DNA of 17,465 bases from Rhodocyclales bacterium (GTDB lineage Bacteria > Pseudomonadota > Gammaproteobacteria > Burkholderiales > Rhodocyclaceae): positions 1 through 17,465 of the forward strand of contig JAJTBM010000021.1 in NCBI GenBank assembly GCA_021286885.1, written 5' to 3'. Made by a program: the position numbers and the translations under genes. The notes below the pieces were generated by a model, which ran no database searches, was not told the origin of the DNA, and saw nothing but the letters and a program-made list of their open reading frames with translations. Below, one piece after another: positions 1-7,057 of this stretch; positions within the stretch are counted from its first letter, which is position 1, and each line of letters starts with the position of its first letter.

Positions 1-177
1 GAGCCCCTGATGAAACAGGGCGTGCTGGTGCGGCCAGTTAAAGAGGTGGTTGTGCTGGAGGAGAGCCGCCACCATCTTGCCTGTCGAACGGATCTGAGCC
101 GCGATCCAGCTTTGGAGTGCTTTCGGTCCTGGTTTTTACAACAGTGCGCGCAAGGGGGCGCGGACGCTGAGCACTGA
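1..177 (+). CDS. LysR-type transcriptional regulator, C-terminal end (partial)
   Basis: An open frame enters from the left edge in frame 1 and stops at TGA 175-177, giving 58 residues. It reads EPLMKQGVLVRPVKEV near the start, then a strand-like VVVLEES, then FRSWFLQQ close to the end. A Gly-x-Leu-Val-x-Pro turn followed by a final helix with a Phe-x-x-Trp-Leu-like motif is typical of the end of the substrate-binding domain of LysR-family regulators (GcvA/AmpR-like). The DNA-binding N-terminus lies outside the window, so neither ligand nor target can be judged. The gene converges on flgN with a 23-base gap and is probably not part of the flagellar cluster. The family call rests on a short tail only. 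Confidence 0.6.
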   Translation, partial: EPLMKQGVLVRPVKEVVVLEESRHHLACRTDLSRDPALECFRSWFLQQCAQGGADAEH

Positions 178-200
178 GTTTTCAGTTCAGCATCCGATCC

Positions 201-704
201 TCAGGCTGAGCCCCAGTGTCGCGATCCGGCGCCTGCGCGGGATTGGCCGTCGGGGCCATACACTGCCGCCTGTTCCGGGGCGCTCAGGAGCACGCCCAGG
301 GCGCGCTGGGTGTGTTGCATGCGCGCCAGAATCAGGTGGCCATTCATCTGGTTCAGTTTCTGGGCCCGCTGGGCCAGGTCGAGCATTTCATCCCAGGCGG
401 CGTGTAGGGCCGGGGCGTTCTGGAACAGTGCGTCCAGCTGGGTCTGTTCCAGCCGGATGCCATGGCGTGCCAGCAGGCCGATGCGGGCATCGGCCATCTG
501 CTGGAGCTGGAGGTACTGGCGTGTTTTTTCTTCGGTCAGGGCGGTGAGCTGATCGGTACGGGTACTGCAGAGCAGATTCTTCTCTTCGCCGAGCAGCTCA
601 AGAAAACGGGCAAATCCGCTGCTTTCTTGCTGAATGAGCTGGGCCAGCTGATCCATCAATGGGGCAGGCAGGGCGCTGGGTCTGGATTCTGAAGCCGTAC
701 GCAT
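201..704 (-). CDS. flgN: FlgN, export chaperone for hook-filament junction proteins
   Basis: Protein of 167 residues, mostly helical and rich in Gln, Leu and Ala, with no signal peptide or membrane segment. Family knowledge: FlgN is a cytosolic chaperone that binds the C-termini of FlgK and FlgL and brings them to the flagellar export gate. What is seen: a long coiled helix (residues about 17-85, with FARFLELLGEEKNLL and LTALTEEKTRQYLQLQ), the LLARHGI turn, and a second helix ending in LGVLL near 138, the usual FlgN pattern. The ATG at 704 is preceded by AAGGA at a normal distance. It follows flgM after 15 bases, so the two are almost surely co-transcribed. The family is weakly conserved in sequence; the place after flgM makes the call firm. 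Confidence 0.9.
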   Translation of the reverse strand: MRTASESRPSALPAPLMDQLAQLIQQESSGFARFLELLGEEKNLLCSTRTDQLTALTEEKTRQYLQLQQMADARIGLLARHGIRLEQTQLDALFQNAPALHAAWDEMLDLAQRAQKLNQMNGHLILARMQHTQRALGVLLSAPEQAAVYGPDGQSRAGAGSRHWGSA

Positions 705-719
705 GGAGTGTCCTTGTCC

Positions 720-1040
720 TTATTCACTGCCTCCCTGGGCAGACAGCATCTGACGGACACTTTGAATCAGGCCGTCGGCCACCTTGCCGGTATCCACCTT
801 GAACAGGCCATCGCTCATGGCCTGGCGGATTTCGGCAACCTTGGCGCTATCCACCACGGGGGTGCTTTCCATCACCGCCTCCATGTGTTGAAGGTGGGAT
901 GAGAGGGATGAAATCTCCACCTTGCCACTGCTGGCGCTTGCGCTGCTGCTGGCGGTGCTGGTGGAGTCCTTGGCGGAACGCGCTCGCCCGTCGCCGCTGG
1001 GCAAGGCTCCGCTGGATTTGACGGAGTTATCGATCTTCAC
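720..1040 (-). CDS. flgM: FlgM, anti-sigma-28 factor
   Basis: Protein of 106 residues. Family knowledge: FlgM binds and blocks sigma-28 (FliA) until the hook is complete, then leaves the cell through the flagellar export channel, releasing late genes. What is seen: the MKIDNSVK-type N-terminus, a long Ser/Ala/Thr-rich disordered stretch (about residues 12-40, the exported part), then the conserved sigma-binding helices with VDSAKVAEIRQAMSDG and FKVDTGKVADGLI (about 63-92). The start is GTG at 1040: the nearby ATG at 1045 is in another frame and stops after two codons, and an AAAGGG ribosome site lies just upstream. It lies in flgA-flgM-flgN order and has its own sigma-28 promoter at 1073-1099, consistent with autoregulation through FliA. 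Confidence 0.95.
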   Translation of the reverse strand: MKIDNSVKSSGALPSGDGRARSAKDSTSTASSSASASSGKVEISSLSSHLQHMEAVMESTPVVDSAKVAEIRQAMSDGLFKVDTGKVADGLIQSVRQMLSAQGGSE

Positions 1041-1072
1041 GGCATAGCCCTTTCTTCCATGATTTGAGTCTG

Positions 1073-1099
1073 TCTACGTCAGGCAGACGCAGAACTTTA
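1073..1099 (-). promoter_or_regulatory. Sigma-28 (FliA) promoter for flgMN
   Basis: Read on the - strand: TAAAGTTC, 11 bases, then GACGTAGA. The consensus is TAAAGTTT-N11-GCCGATAA. The -35 half matches 7 of 8, the spacer is exact and the -10 half matches 4 of 8 including the CG core. The start point would fall near 1066, about 26 bases before the GTG of flgM. Sigma-28 control of flgM is well established in enteric bacteria and pseudomonads, so the position supports the call. Confidence 0.65.
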
Positions 1100-1145
1100 A
1101 CCCGGGAAGGGGCCTATCTGGCTTGCAGGGCTGCGGGGGTACCGT

Positions 1146-1826
1146 TTAGGGCATGGGCACCTCCACCTGCCCGCCGTACCGGGCCGTGCCGCGTATCACT
1201 TGGCCACTGGCGAGCCGTACCGGAATGTTCTGTCCATCGGTGGCCGTGGCCAGGGCCTGCCCTTCGGTGGACACCTGAAAACCCACCCCTCGGGTGAGCA
1301 CCCGCACCATCTGCCCCTGGAGCACGGCGGGGGGTTGGCGCAGCAGGCCGGCACTCAGGGGTTTTCCGGCAGCCAGGGGCTGGCGTGGAATATGGCCTAC
1401 GGCCCGGCTGGGGTCGCCCAGAATGTCGGCAGGCAAGGCGGTCAAATCGCCGATTTCCTGGCGCAAGTCAGCCGGCGCAATGGCTTGGCCGGCGGGCAGG
1501 GGGCCGGCCGTCACCAGATAGGGCCCCCGGACCGAGATCTGGGCCGGCACGAAGGCCGTCCACGGGCTGGGGCTCAGGCAGCGCACGCCGATGGAGCTGC
1601 GCCCCCAGGCCCGGGCGCCGGGCGGCAGAAAGGCTTCGAGTTGATCGCAGGCCTGCAATTGGTTGTCGGGTGCAAACTCGCCCACCTGTATCCGCACCTC
1701 ACCGGCCAGGCTTTGCGTCTGGATATAGAGGAAGCGTTCTACAGCTTGGCGCACGGGTAGTGGGTCTTGGCGTGCGTGGGCAGTGGGCAGCACGAGCAGG
1801 AGGGAGAGGAGCAGGCGTGCACGCAT
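1146..1826 (-). CDS. flgA: FlgA, periplasmic P-ring assembly chaperone
   Basis: Protein of 226 residues from the ATG at 1826. Family knowledge: FlgA is exported by Sec and helps FlgI polymerise into the P ring around the rod. What is seen: a signal peptide (MRAR, a Leu-rich core, cleavage after Ala-His-Ala at about residue 18), an N-terminal domain, then a SAF-type domain with GPLPAGQAIAPADLR (about residues 109-123) and the C-terminal pattern VLTRGVGFQVSTEGQALA ... GQVIRGTARYGGQVEV. An in-frame GTG at 1922 would add 32 residues before the signal peptide and is rejected. No clear Shine-Dalgarno precedes the ATG. It is divergent from flgB and lies upstream of flgM with a 105-base gap. Its own promoter was not identified. 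Confidence 0.93.
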   Translation of the reverse strand: MRARLLLSLLLVLPTAHARQDPLPVRQAVERFLYIQTQSLAGEVRIQVGEFAPDNQLQACDQLEAFLPPGARAWGRSSIGVRCLSPSPWTAFVPAQISVRGPYLVTAGPLPAGQAIAPADLRQEIGDLTALPADILGDPSRAVGHIPRQPLAAGKPLSAGLLRQPPAVLQGQMVRVLTRGVGFQVSTEGQALATATDGQNIPVRLASGQVIRGTARYGGQVEVPMP

Positions 1827-1923
1827 GATGGGTGATGGAATGAAAGGGTGGAGGTATTGAAGCGCTTTCAGGCGGGCAGGCGGGGCTGAAACTGAGGGGT
1901 GTTTCCCTGTTATTTCAATCACT

Positions 1924-1968
1924 TTGCCGCAAACCAGGCTTGCCGGCAGGAATTGCCGCTTATTGCCG
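1924..1968. repeat. Cluster of four TTGCCG repeats, possible activator-binding sites
   Basis: TTGCCG occurs at 1924-1929, 1940-1945, 1953-1958 and 1963-1968. The last two are the tandem 10-base unit ATTGCCGCTT/ATTGCCGCAT, one helical turn apart. The second copy runs into the palindrome TGCCGGCA (1941-1948). The cluster ends about 106 bases before the GG of the flgB sigma-54 promoter, a usual distance for NtrC-type activator sites, and starts about 98 bases from the flgA start. A role as enhancer for a flagellar activator (FlrC/FlbD/FleQ type) is inference from position and repetition. Confidence 0.5.
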
Positions 1969-2073
1969 CATGGAAGGGGCTTTTGCTGCCGGAATGCTGG
2001 GGTTGGGCAGAATTGAGCGGGGTTTGCTTCCCTGTTTGAGGGTTGAAGGCTGGTAGGGCCTGATTAGGATGCC

Positions 2074-2089
2074 TGGCATGGAAGCTGCC
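2074..2089 (+). promoter_or_regulatory. Sigma-54 promoter for the flgB operon
   Basis: TGGCATGGAAGCTGCC has the invariant GG (2075-2076), exactly 10 bases, then GC (2087-2088). Against TGGCACGNNNNTTGCW it matches TGGCA, and TGC of the -12 part. Transcription would start near 2100, about 53 bases before the flgB ATG at 2153. It overlaps the upstream in-frame ATG at 2069, which argues that this ATG is not the translation start. Confidence 0.7.
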
Positions 2090-2152
2090 TTGAGTTCCTC
2101 AGACGTGCTTTCTCTTTCCGCCCCCGGGGCGAGCCTTTTCAGGGTGAATCCG

Positions 2153-2560
2153 ATGAGTGACCGACTAGGTGATCAATTACGTTTCATGCAGTCCTCGCTG
2201 AATGTGCGGGCCTACCGGCAGCAGGTGCTGGCCGCCAACATCGCGAATGCCGACACCCCGAACTTCAAGGCCCGGGATCTGGATTTCAAGACGGCCATGG
2301 CTCAGGTGCTGGCCAATGGCAAAGGCGGCAGCCTGCCCTTGGCTACGACCGCCCGTGGCCATCAGGAAGGCGTGAAGGCGGATCCCCTCAAATCCCAGCT
2401 CAAGTACCGCAATGAAGAGCAGGGCGCGGTGGATGGCAATACGGTGAACATGGATGTGGAACGCAGCGAGTTTGCCGAGAACTCGGTGCAATACCAGGCC
2501 AGTGTCACCTTCATCAACGGTTTGCTGCGCACCATGCAGCAGGCCATTCAGGATCGTTGA
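2153..2560 (+). CDS. flgB: FlgB, proximal rod protein
   Basis: Protein of 135 residues, the usual FlgB length. Family knowledge: FlgB is exported through the flagellar type III apparatus and forms the part of the rod next to the MS ring and export gate. What is seen: an N-terminal amphipathic helix and the rod-family signature NIANADTPNFKARD (about residues 29-42); the C-terminal half has VNMDVERSEFAENSVQYQASVTF and a final helix, which packs with the N-terminal helix in axial proteins. The ATG at 2153 is chosen because AGGGTG lies just upstream, the length then fits, and the ATG at 2069 would lie within the sigma-54 promoter. First gene of the rod/hook operon, 10 bases before flgC. Confidence 0.96.
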   Translation: MSDRLGDQLRFMQSSLNVRAYRQQVLAANIANADTPNFKARDLDFKTAMAQVLANGKGGSLPLATTARGHQEGVKADPLKSQLKYRNEEQGAVDGNTVNMDVERSEFAENSVQYQASVTFINGLLRTMQQAIQDR

Positions 2561-2570
2561 GGGCTGAACC

Positions 2571-2978
2571 ATGAGCTTGCTGAATGTCTTTCATGTGGCG
2601 GGTAGTGCCCTGCATGCCCAGTCCCAGCGGCTGAATACCACCGCCAGCAATCTCGCCAATGCCGATAGCGTCACCTCCAGCAACGGCCAGCCCTACAAGG
2701 CCAAGCAGGTGGTATTCGCCGCCGTACCCATGGGCGGCACCGAGGCCCAGGGGGTGAAGGTGACGCCGGTGGCGGAGCGTGCTGCACCGATGCGCATGAC
2801 CTATGACCCGTCCAATCCTGCCGCCGATGAAAAAGGCTATGTGGCCATGCCCAATGTGAATGTGGTGGAGGAAATGACCAACATGATTTCGGCCTCCAGA
2901 GCTTATCAGAACAATGCCGAAGTAATGGGGACTGCCAAGAGCCTCATGGAAAAAACCCTAGGCATTGGCCAGTCCTGA
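2571..2978 (+). CDS. flgC: FlgC, proximal rod protein
   Basis: Protein of 135 residues. Family knowledge: FlgC is a rod subunit that sits with FlgB and FlgF in the proximal rod. What is seen: N-terminal helix with [20 protein letters not shown], the family motif NLANADS (27-33), PYKAKQVVF (about 41-49), and the C-terminal motif [20 protein letters not shown], typical of rod and hook proteins. GAGGG before the ATG overlaps the flgB stop codon, so translation of the two is probably coupled. A 47-base gap precedes flgD. Confidence 0.97.
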   Translation: MSLLNVFHVAGSALHAQSQRLNTTASNLANADSVTSSNGQPYKAKQVVFAAVPMGGTEAQGVKVTPVAERAAPMRMTYDPSNPAADEKGYVAMPNVNVVEEMTNMISASRAYQNNAEVMGTAKSLMEKTLGIGQS

Positions 2979-3025
2979 GCCTGTCCTGAAGTATTTTTGA
3001 GTTGTTTTCCCGGGAGTAATCCAGC

Positions 3026-3724
3026 ATGAGTACGGTGAGTTCCTCGACCTCCAGCACCACGAGCACGGCCTCGTCGGACTTCATTTCCAGCCTGCAGACG
3101 CGCAAGAGCACGGGCACCACCAATAGCGTTGATGATGCCCAGGCCAAGTTTCTCAAACTGCTTACCGAGCAGCTCAAGAACCAGGATCCGCTCAATCCGG
3201 CTGACAACGCTCAGATGACCAGCCAGATGGCCCAGATCAACATGGTGGATGGGATCGATAAGTTGAATTCCACGCTCAATACCCTGCTGAGCAATTCCCA
3301 ATCCAATGACGTGCTGGAGGCAACGGCCTTGGTGGGTAAGAACGTGATGGTAAGTGGATCAAGCCTGAGCCTTACCAGCGGAAGCAAAACCTATGGCGGG
3401 GTTGAGTTGCCGAGTGCGGCCGACAAGGTCACGGTCAGCATCAAGGATGCCAACGGGCTCGAAGTACGCAAGCTCGAGTTGGGCGCCCAGCAGGCAGGCG
3501 TGATGGACTTTGTCTGGGATGGGCTGAACAACAGCGGTACTGCTGCAGCCACGGGTAAATATTCTTTCAGCGTAACAGCAACCCAGGGCACCAATACCCT
3601 CAAGGCCACGCCCTTGCAGTTGACGACAGTGAATAGCGTGCTGCGTACCAGTTCGGGTGGGGTTTCCCTGGATGTAGGGGGCACCTCGCCGGTGAGCATG
3701 AGCGATATCAAGCAGATTCTGTAA
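3026..3724 (+). CDS. flgD: FlgD, hook cap / hook assembly scaffold
   Basis: Protein of 232 residues. Family knowledge: FlgD caps the growing hook, guides FlgE polymerisation and is later shed. What is seen: a Ser/Thr-rich disordered start (about residues 1-35), the conserved FlgD N-terminal motif FLKLLTEQLKNQDPLNP (about 42-58) with DNAQMTSQMAQINMVDGI after it, then a beta-rich C-terminal region with FVWDGLNNSG (about 161-170) and TGKYSFSV, as in the FlgD tudor/Ig-like domains. A GGGAG ribosome site lies upstream of the ATG. The stop is 11 bases before flgE. No promoter was found in the 47-base flgC-flgD gap. Confidence 0.96.
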   Translation: MSTVSSSTSSTTSTASSDFISSLQTRKSTGTTNSVDDAQAKFLKLLTEQLKNQDPLNPADNAQMTSQMAQINMVDGIDKLNSTLNTLLSNSQSNDVLEATALVGKNVMVSGSSLSLTSGSKTYGGVELPSAADKVTVSIKDANGLEVRKLELGAQQAGVMDFVWDGLNNSGTAAATGKYSFSVTATQGTNTLKATPLQLTTVNSVLRTSSGGVSLDVGGTSPVSMSDIKQIL

Positions 3725-3735
3725 CGGAGGATTCC

Positions 3736-5301
3736 ATGGGATTTCAACAAGGTCTGAGCGGGCTGTCCATTTCTTCCAAGTCCCTGGATGCCATCAGCAA
3801 TAACGTTTCCAATGCAGGGACTGTAGGCTTCAAGCAATCAACGGCCCAGTTCTCTGATGTGTTTTCGGCCTCTTTATCGGCGGGCAGTTCAGCCCAAGTG
3901 GGGGTAGGGGCTTCGGTTGAGAAAATGGCCCAATTGTTCAATCAGGGGAACGTGACCTCGTCGAACAATACCCTGGACATGGCCATCAGCGGTCAGGGCT
4001 TTTTCCGGATGAGCAACAACGGTGAAATCACCTATAGCCGGAATGGTCAGTTCCAGACGGACAAGAACGGCTATATCGTGAACTCATCCGGCCTGCGCCT
4101 GACCGGTAAGCTGGCCGATGCCAACGGGCAACTCACCGGTGCCACAGGGGAGATTAAGATGAACTACAGCGATGCCAAGCCCCAGGCCTCCACAGGGGCG
4201 GGCTATGTGGTGAACCTGGATGCGCGCTCGTCAACGCCGAGTGCTCTGACCAAACCGATGGTGACGGGGTCTGCTGCGGCTTCTTTGACGGTTGGGGCGT
4301 CGCCGGCCAACGTGTTGTCGATCACCGTGGATGGTGGAACGGCCACCACTGTGACGGTGGCTCCCGGTACGTATGCCGATAGTGGTGCCCTGGTCACGGC
4401 CATTCAGGCGGCCATCGATCAAACGACCCTCAAGGGGCGTGTAGCGGTTAGTACGGATAGTGCCGGCGTCCTGAGTTTCAACTCCCTGCGGACTGGTCGC
4501 CTGGCGGATATCAAGGTGGCAGGGGCTGCAGCCACGGCGCTCAATGTACCTTCGACCACGGCAACCGCCACAAATGCGGCGTTCAGCATTACGAACCCCA
4601 GTAGCTATTCAAGCACCACCTCCCAGACGGTGTACGATAGCTTGGGAAATCCCCATACCCAGACCCTGTATTTTGTCAAGACAGCTCAACCGAATACTTG
4701 GGATTTGTATACCAGTCTGGATGGCGGTTATCCCCCTGAAATCAATCCGACCACGGGCGTGCATACGCCCCTTACTGTGAATTTTAATGCCAATGGGGTG
4801 CTGCTGACCCCCAAAAGCTACAACGTTTCGTATCCCATTTCTTCAGGTGCTGTGACAACCCTGGACTTCAAGGTGGACCTGACGGATTCGACCCAGTACG
4901 GGAGCAGTTTTGGGGTGAATCTTCTGAAGCAGGATGGATACGCCACGGGCAAATTGACAGGGGTGCAGGTTGGGGCCGACGGCACCATAAAAGGTAATTT
5001 CAGTAATGGCCAGACCCGGGTGATGGGGCAAGTGTGGCTGGCCAACTTCCAGAATCCAAATGGTTTGCAGGCGGTGGGGGGAAACCAGTGGGCAGCCACC
5101 AATGCCTCCGGAGCTGAGCAACCCAATGCGCCTGGCACGAGTAATCTGGGGGTGGTGCAATCCATGGCGATTGAAGAGTCCAACGTGGATCTGACCTCAG
5201 AGCTGGTCAGCATGATTACCCAGCAGCGTGCTTACCAGGCCAATGCCCAATCCATCAAGACCCAGGATCAGGTTCTCCAGACGCTGGTGAATCTGCGCTA
5301 A
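3736..5301 (+). CDS. flgE: FlgE, flagellar hook protein, with an extra central domain
   Basis: Protein of 521 residues, longer than the roughly 400 of enteric FlgE. Family knowledge: FlgE polymerises into the curved hook, the universal joint between rod and filament. What is seen: the N-terminal axial motif SNNVSNAGTVGFKQ (about 21-34), the GQGFFRM and TYSRNGQFQTDKNGYIVN motifs (about 87-116), a middle region, then SQTVYDSLGNPHTQTLYF (about 297-314) that opens the usual D2 fold, and the C-terminal ESNVDLTSELVSMITQQRAYQAN motif. The additional length falls at about residues 178-285, where a segment with LSITVDGGTATTVTV, an ALVTAIQAAID helix and VAVSTDSAGVLSF resembles the flagellin 'hook IN' module. 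A strong GGAGG ribosome site precedes the ATG, fitting a highly used gene. Confidence 0.96.
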   Translation: MGFQQGLSGLSISSKSLDAISNNVSNAGTVGFKQSTAQFSDVFSASLSAGSSAQVGVGASVEKMAQLFNQGNVTSSNNTLDMAISGQGFFRMSNNGEITYSRNGQFQTDKNGYIVNSSGLRLTGKLADANGQLTGATGEIKMNYSDAKPQASTGAGYVVNLDARSSTPSALTKPMVTGSAAASLTVGASPANVLSITVDGGTATTVTVAPGTYADSGALVTAIQAAIDQTTLKGRVAVSTDSAGVLSFNSLRTGRLADIKVAGAAATALNVPSTTATATNAAFSITNPSSYSSTTSQTVYDSLGNPHTQTLYFVKTAQPNTWDLYTSLDGGYPPEINPTTGVHTPLTVNFNANGVLLTPKSYNVSYPISSGAVTTLDFKVDLTDSTQYGSSFGVNLLKQDGYATGKLTGVQVGADGTIKGNFSNGQTRVMGQVWLANFQNPNGLQAVGGNQWAATNASGAEQPNAPGTSNLGVVQSMAIEESNVDLTSELVSMITQQRAYQANAQSIKTQDQVLQTLVNLR

Positions 5302-5345
5302 TTGGGTGTTTGAGCGCAGCGTGGCTTAAATGATGTGGAGGTGAG

Positions 5346-5372
5346 CGGCCTGCACTTGATAAGGGCAGGCCG
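5346..5372 (+). other. Hairpin in the flgE-flgF gap
   Basis: CGGCCTGC (5346-5353) and GCAGGCCG (5365-5372) form a perfect 8-base-pair stem with an 11-base loop. No T-run follows, so it is not a standard intrinsic terminator. It lies in the 100-base gap between flgE and flgF. It may stabilise the 3' end of the flgE message or weaken downstream transcription; that role is inference. Confidence 0.5.
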
Positions 5373-5401
5373 TTGGTGCGAGTACTTCCGGAGTCGAACT
5401 G

Positions 5402-6145
5402 ATGGATCGTCTGATTTACACCGCCATGAGTGGCGCCTCATCAACCCTGGGCCAGCAGGCTTCGGTGGCCCACAACATGGCCAACGCCACCAGCACCGGC
5501 TTCAAAACCGAGTTACACAAGCTGCGGGCGGTGCCGGTGCAGAACGTGCAAATGCCCACCCGGGCCTTCGTGGTGGATGCGAGTGTGGCCAACAACATGG
5601 CTGCCGGCCCCATGCAGCAGACCGGCAGCACCTTCGATATGGCGGTGCAGGGCAAGGGCTGGTTTGCGATCCAGATGCCGGATGGCTCCGAGGCCTACAC
5701 CCGTAACGGCAGCTTTCAGGTGAGCCCCAACGGCATCCTCCAGACCCGCAGCGGCAATCCGGTGCTGGGCAGTGGCGGCCCCATCACCATTCCGCCGGAT
5801 GTGGAGATCAGCGTGGGGGCTGATGGCAGCATTTCCACGGTGGCGCGCAGTGGTGCGCGCAACAGCACCAGTGGGGTCGATCAGCTCAAGCTGGTGAATC
5901 CGCCGGAGGCAGATCTGACCCGAGGTGCAGATGGTCTGTTCCGGCTGGCCAGTGGCGACCCGGCGCCGGCTGATCCGGCCGTACGCGTGGCCTCAGGTTA
6001 TTTGGAAGGCAGCAATGTGAACGTGGTGGACCAGATGGTGAGCATGATTTCCCTGGCCCGCCATTACGAGATGCAGACCAAGATGCTCTCCACCGCTCAG
6101 GAGATGGACAAGTCTGCGGCCCAGCTTCTAACCCGGGGCGCCTGA
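5402..6145 (+). CDS. flgF: FlgF, proximal rod protein
   Basis: Protein of 247 residues, normal for FlgF. Family knowledge: FlgF is a rod subunit between the FlgB/FlgC proximal part and the FlgG distal rod. What is seen: N-terminal MDRLIYTAMSGASSTLGQQ, axial motif NMANATSTGFKTEL (about 26-39), FDMAVQGKGWFAIQM (about 78-92) with AYTRNGSFQVSPNG (about 98-111), and the C-terminal GSNVNVVDQMVSMISLARHYEMQTKM. The MDRLIYTAMSGA start and the short body separate it from FlgG. CGGAG lies upstream of the ATG. It is set apart from both neighbours by gaps of 100 and 111 bases, each with a hairpin. Confidence 0.95.
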   Translation: MDRLIYTAMSGASSTLGQQASVAHNMANATSTGFKTELHKLRAVPVQNVQMPTRAFVVDASVANNMAAGPMQQTGSTFDMAVQGKGWFAIQMPDGSEAYTRNGSFQVSPNGILQTRSGNPVLGSGGPITIPPDVEISVGADGSISTVARSGARNSTSGVDQLKLVNPPEADLTRGADGLFRLASGDPAPADPAVRVASGYLEGSNVNVVDQMVSMISLARHYEMQTKMLSTAQEMDKSAAQLLTRGA

Positions 6146-6197
6146 TGTGTGTATGCAATTGAAATTAGCCTGTGTTTCCCGCCCCTGATCCAGCCGT

Positions 6198-6214
6198 CCC
6201 CCACTGCGAGGGGG
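6198..6214 (+). other. GC-rich hairpin in the flgF-flgG gap
   Basis: CCCCC (6198-6202) and GGGGG (6210-6214) can pair across a 7-base loop (ACTGCGA). No T-run follows. It sits 42 bases upstream of the flgG ATG; the CCCCC at the flgG start (about 6252-6256) could also compete for the GGGGG. A role in message processing or in flgG translation is possible but unproven. No sigma-54 or sigma-28 promoter was found in this gap. Confidence 0.35.
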
Positions 6215-6256
6215 CGCTAGCATCCCTCCTGAAGTGCCATTAGAAGGAACTCCCCC

Positions 6257-7039
6257 ATGATCCGCTCCCTCTGGATTGCCCGTACCGGCCTGGATGCTCA
6301 GCAAACCCAGCTAGATGTGATTTCCAACAACCTGGCGAACGTTTCCACCACCGGTTTCAAGCGCGGTCGGGCCGTGTTCGAGGATTTGCTTTACCAGAAC
6401 CTGCGCCAGCCGGGCGCCCAGTCAACCCAGCAGACCACCATTCCTTCCGGCCTGCAAATTGGTACCGGGGTGAAGCCGGTGGCCACCGAACGCATTCACC
6501 TGCAGGGAAACTTGTCTCAGACGGGTAATCCGTTGGATGTGGCAATCCAGGGTGAGGGCTTCTTCCAGATTCTGTTGCCTGATGGTTCCACGGGCTACAC
6601 CCGCAATGGGGCTTTTCAAAAGGATGCCAATGGACAGCTCGTCACGCCCAGTGGCTATCCTCTCCAGCCGGCCATTACGGTGCCCGCGAATGCTTTGTCG
6701 GTCACCATCGGCAAAGATGGCGTGGTGTCGGTGACCCTGCCCAACCAGGTGGCGCCAGCCCAAATCGGTAATATCCAGCTGGTCGGATTTGTAAATCCGG
6801 CAGGGCTGCAGAGTGTGGGGGAAAACCTCTTTTTGGAAACTGCTGCCAGTGGCGGGCCAAACCCGAATGCCCCAGGTACCAATGGAGTGGGCACCCTGAG
6901 CCAGACCTACCTGGAAACCTCCAACGTGAATGTGGCTGAAGAATTGGTGATGATGATCCAGACCCAGCGTGCTTATGAGCTCAATTCCAAGGCTGTTCAG
7001 ACCTCAGACACCATGCTGGGTAAGCTCACCTCCCTGTGA
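6257..7039 (+). CDS. flgG: FlgG, distal rod protein
   Basis: Protein of 260 residues, the standard FlgG length. Family knowledge: FlgG forms the distal rod that crosses the periplasm inside the P and L rings. What is seen: [20 protein letters not shown] start, the signature [20 protein letters not shown] (about 24-43), NLRQPGAQ (49-56, the FlgG-specific segment linked to rod straightness), [18 protein letters not shown] (about 93-110), and C-terminal [38 protein letters not shown] lies upstream of the ATG. Followed by flgH after 18 bases. Confidence 0.98.
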   Translation: MIRSLWIARTGLDAQQTQLDVISNNLANVSTTGFKRGRAVFEDLLYQNLRQPGAQSTQQTTIPSGLQIGTGVKPVATERIHLQGNLSQTGNPLDVAIQGEGFFQILLPDGSTGYTRNGAFQKDANGQLVTPSGYPLQPAITVPANALSVTIGKDGVVSVTLPNQVAPAQIGNIQLVGFVNPAGLQSVGENLFLETAASGGPNPNAPGTNGVGTLSQTYLETSNVNVAEELVMMIQTQRAYELNSKAVQTSDTMLGKLTSL

Positions 7040-7057
7040 GTATGGGGTGAGGGTGCG

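Noticed and set aside
173..186. Short inverted repeat ACTGA/TCAGT between the LysR-type gene and flgN as a terminator
   Set aside because: Only five base pairs, no G/C-rich stem and no clear T-run; it may be chance.
1200..1760. A 186-residue open frame on the + strand opposite flgA
   Set aside because: FlgA motifs and signal peptide are clear on the - strand; composition here is that of a shadow frame.
1827..1922. FlgA start at GTG 1922
   Set aside because: It would put 32 polar residues before a good signal peptide that begins at the ATG at 1826.
1862..2035. Sigma-54 promoter for flgA on the - strand
   Set aside because: I checked GC-N10-CC spacing by eye through this stretch and found no match.
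2069..2152. Extended N-terminus for FlgB starting at ATG 2069
   Set aside because: It overlaps the sigma-54 promoter, has no ribosome site, and adds 28 residues not seen in FlgB.
5338..5353. GG-N10-GC match before flgF as a sigma-54 promoter
   Set aside because: Only the invariant GG and GC plus a few bases match; it coincides with the hairpin, and such a bare match is expected by chance.
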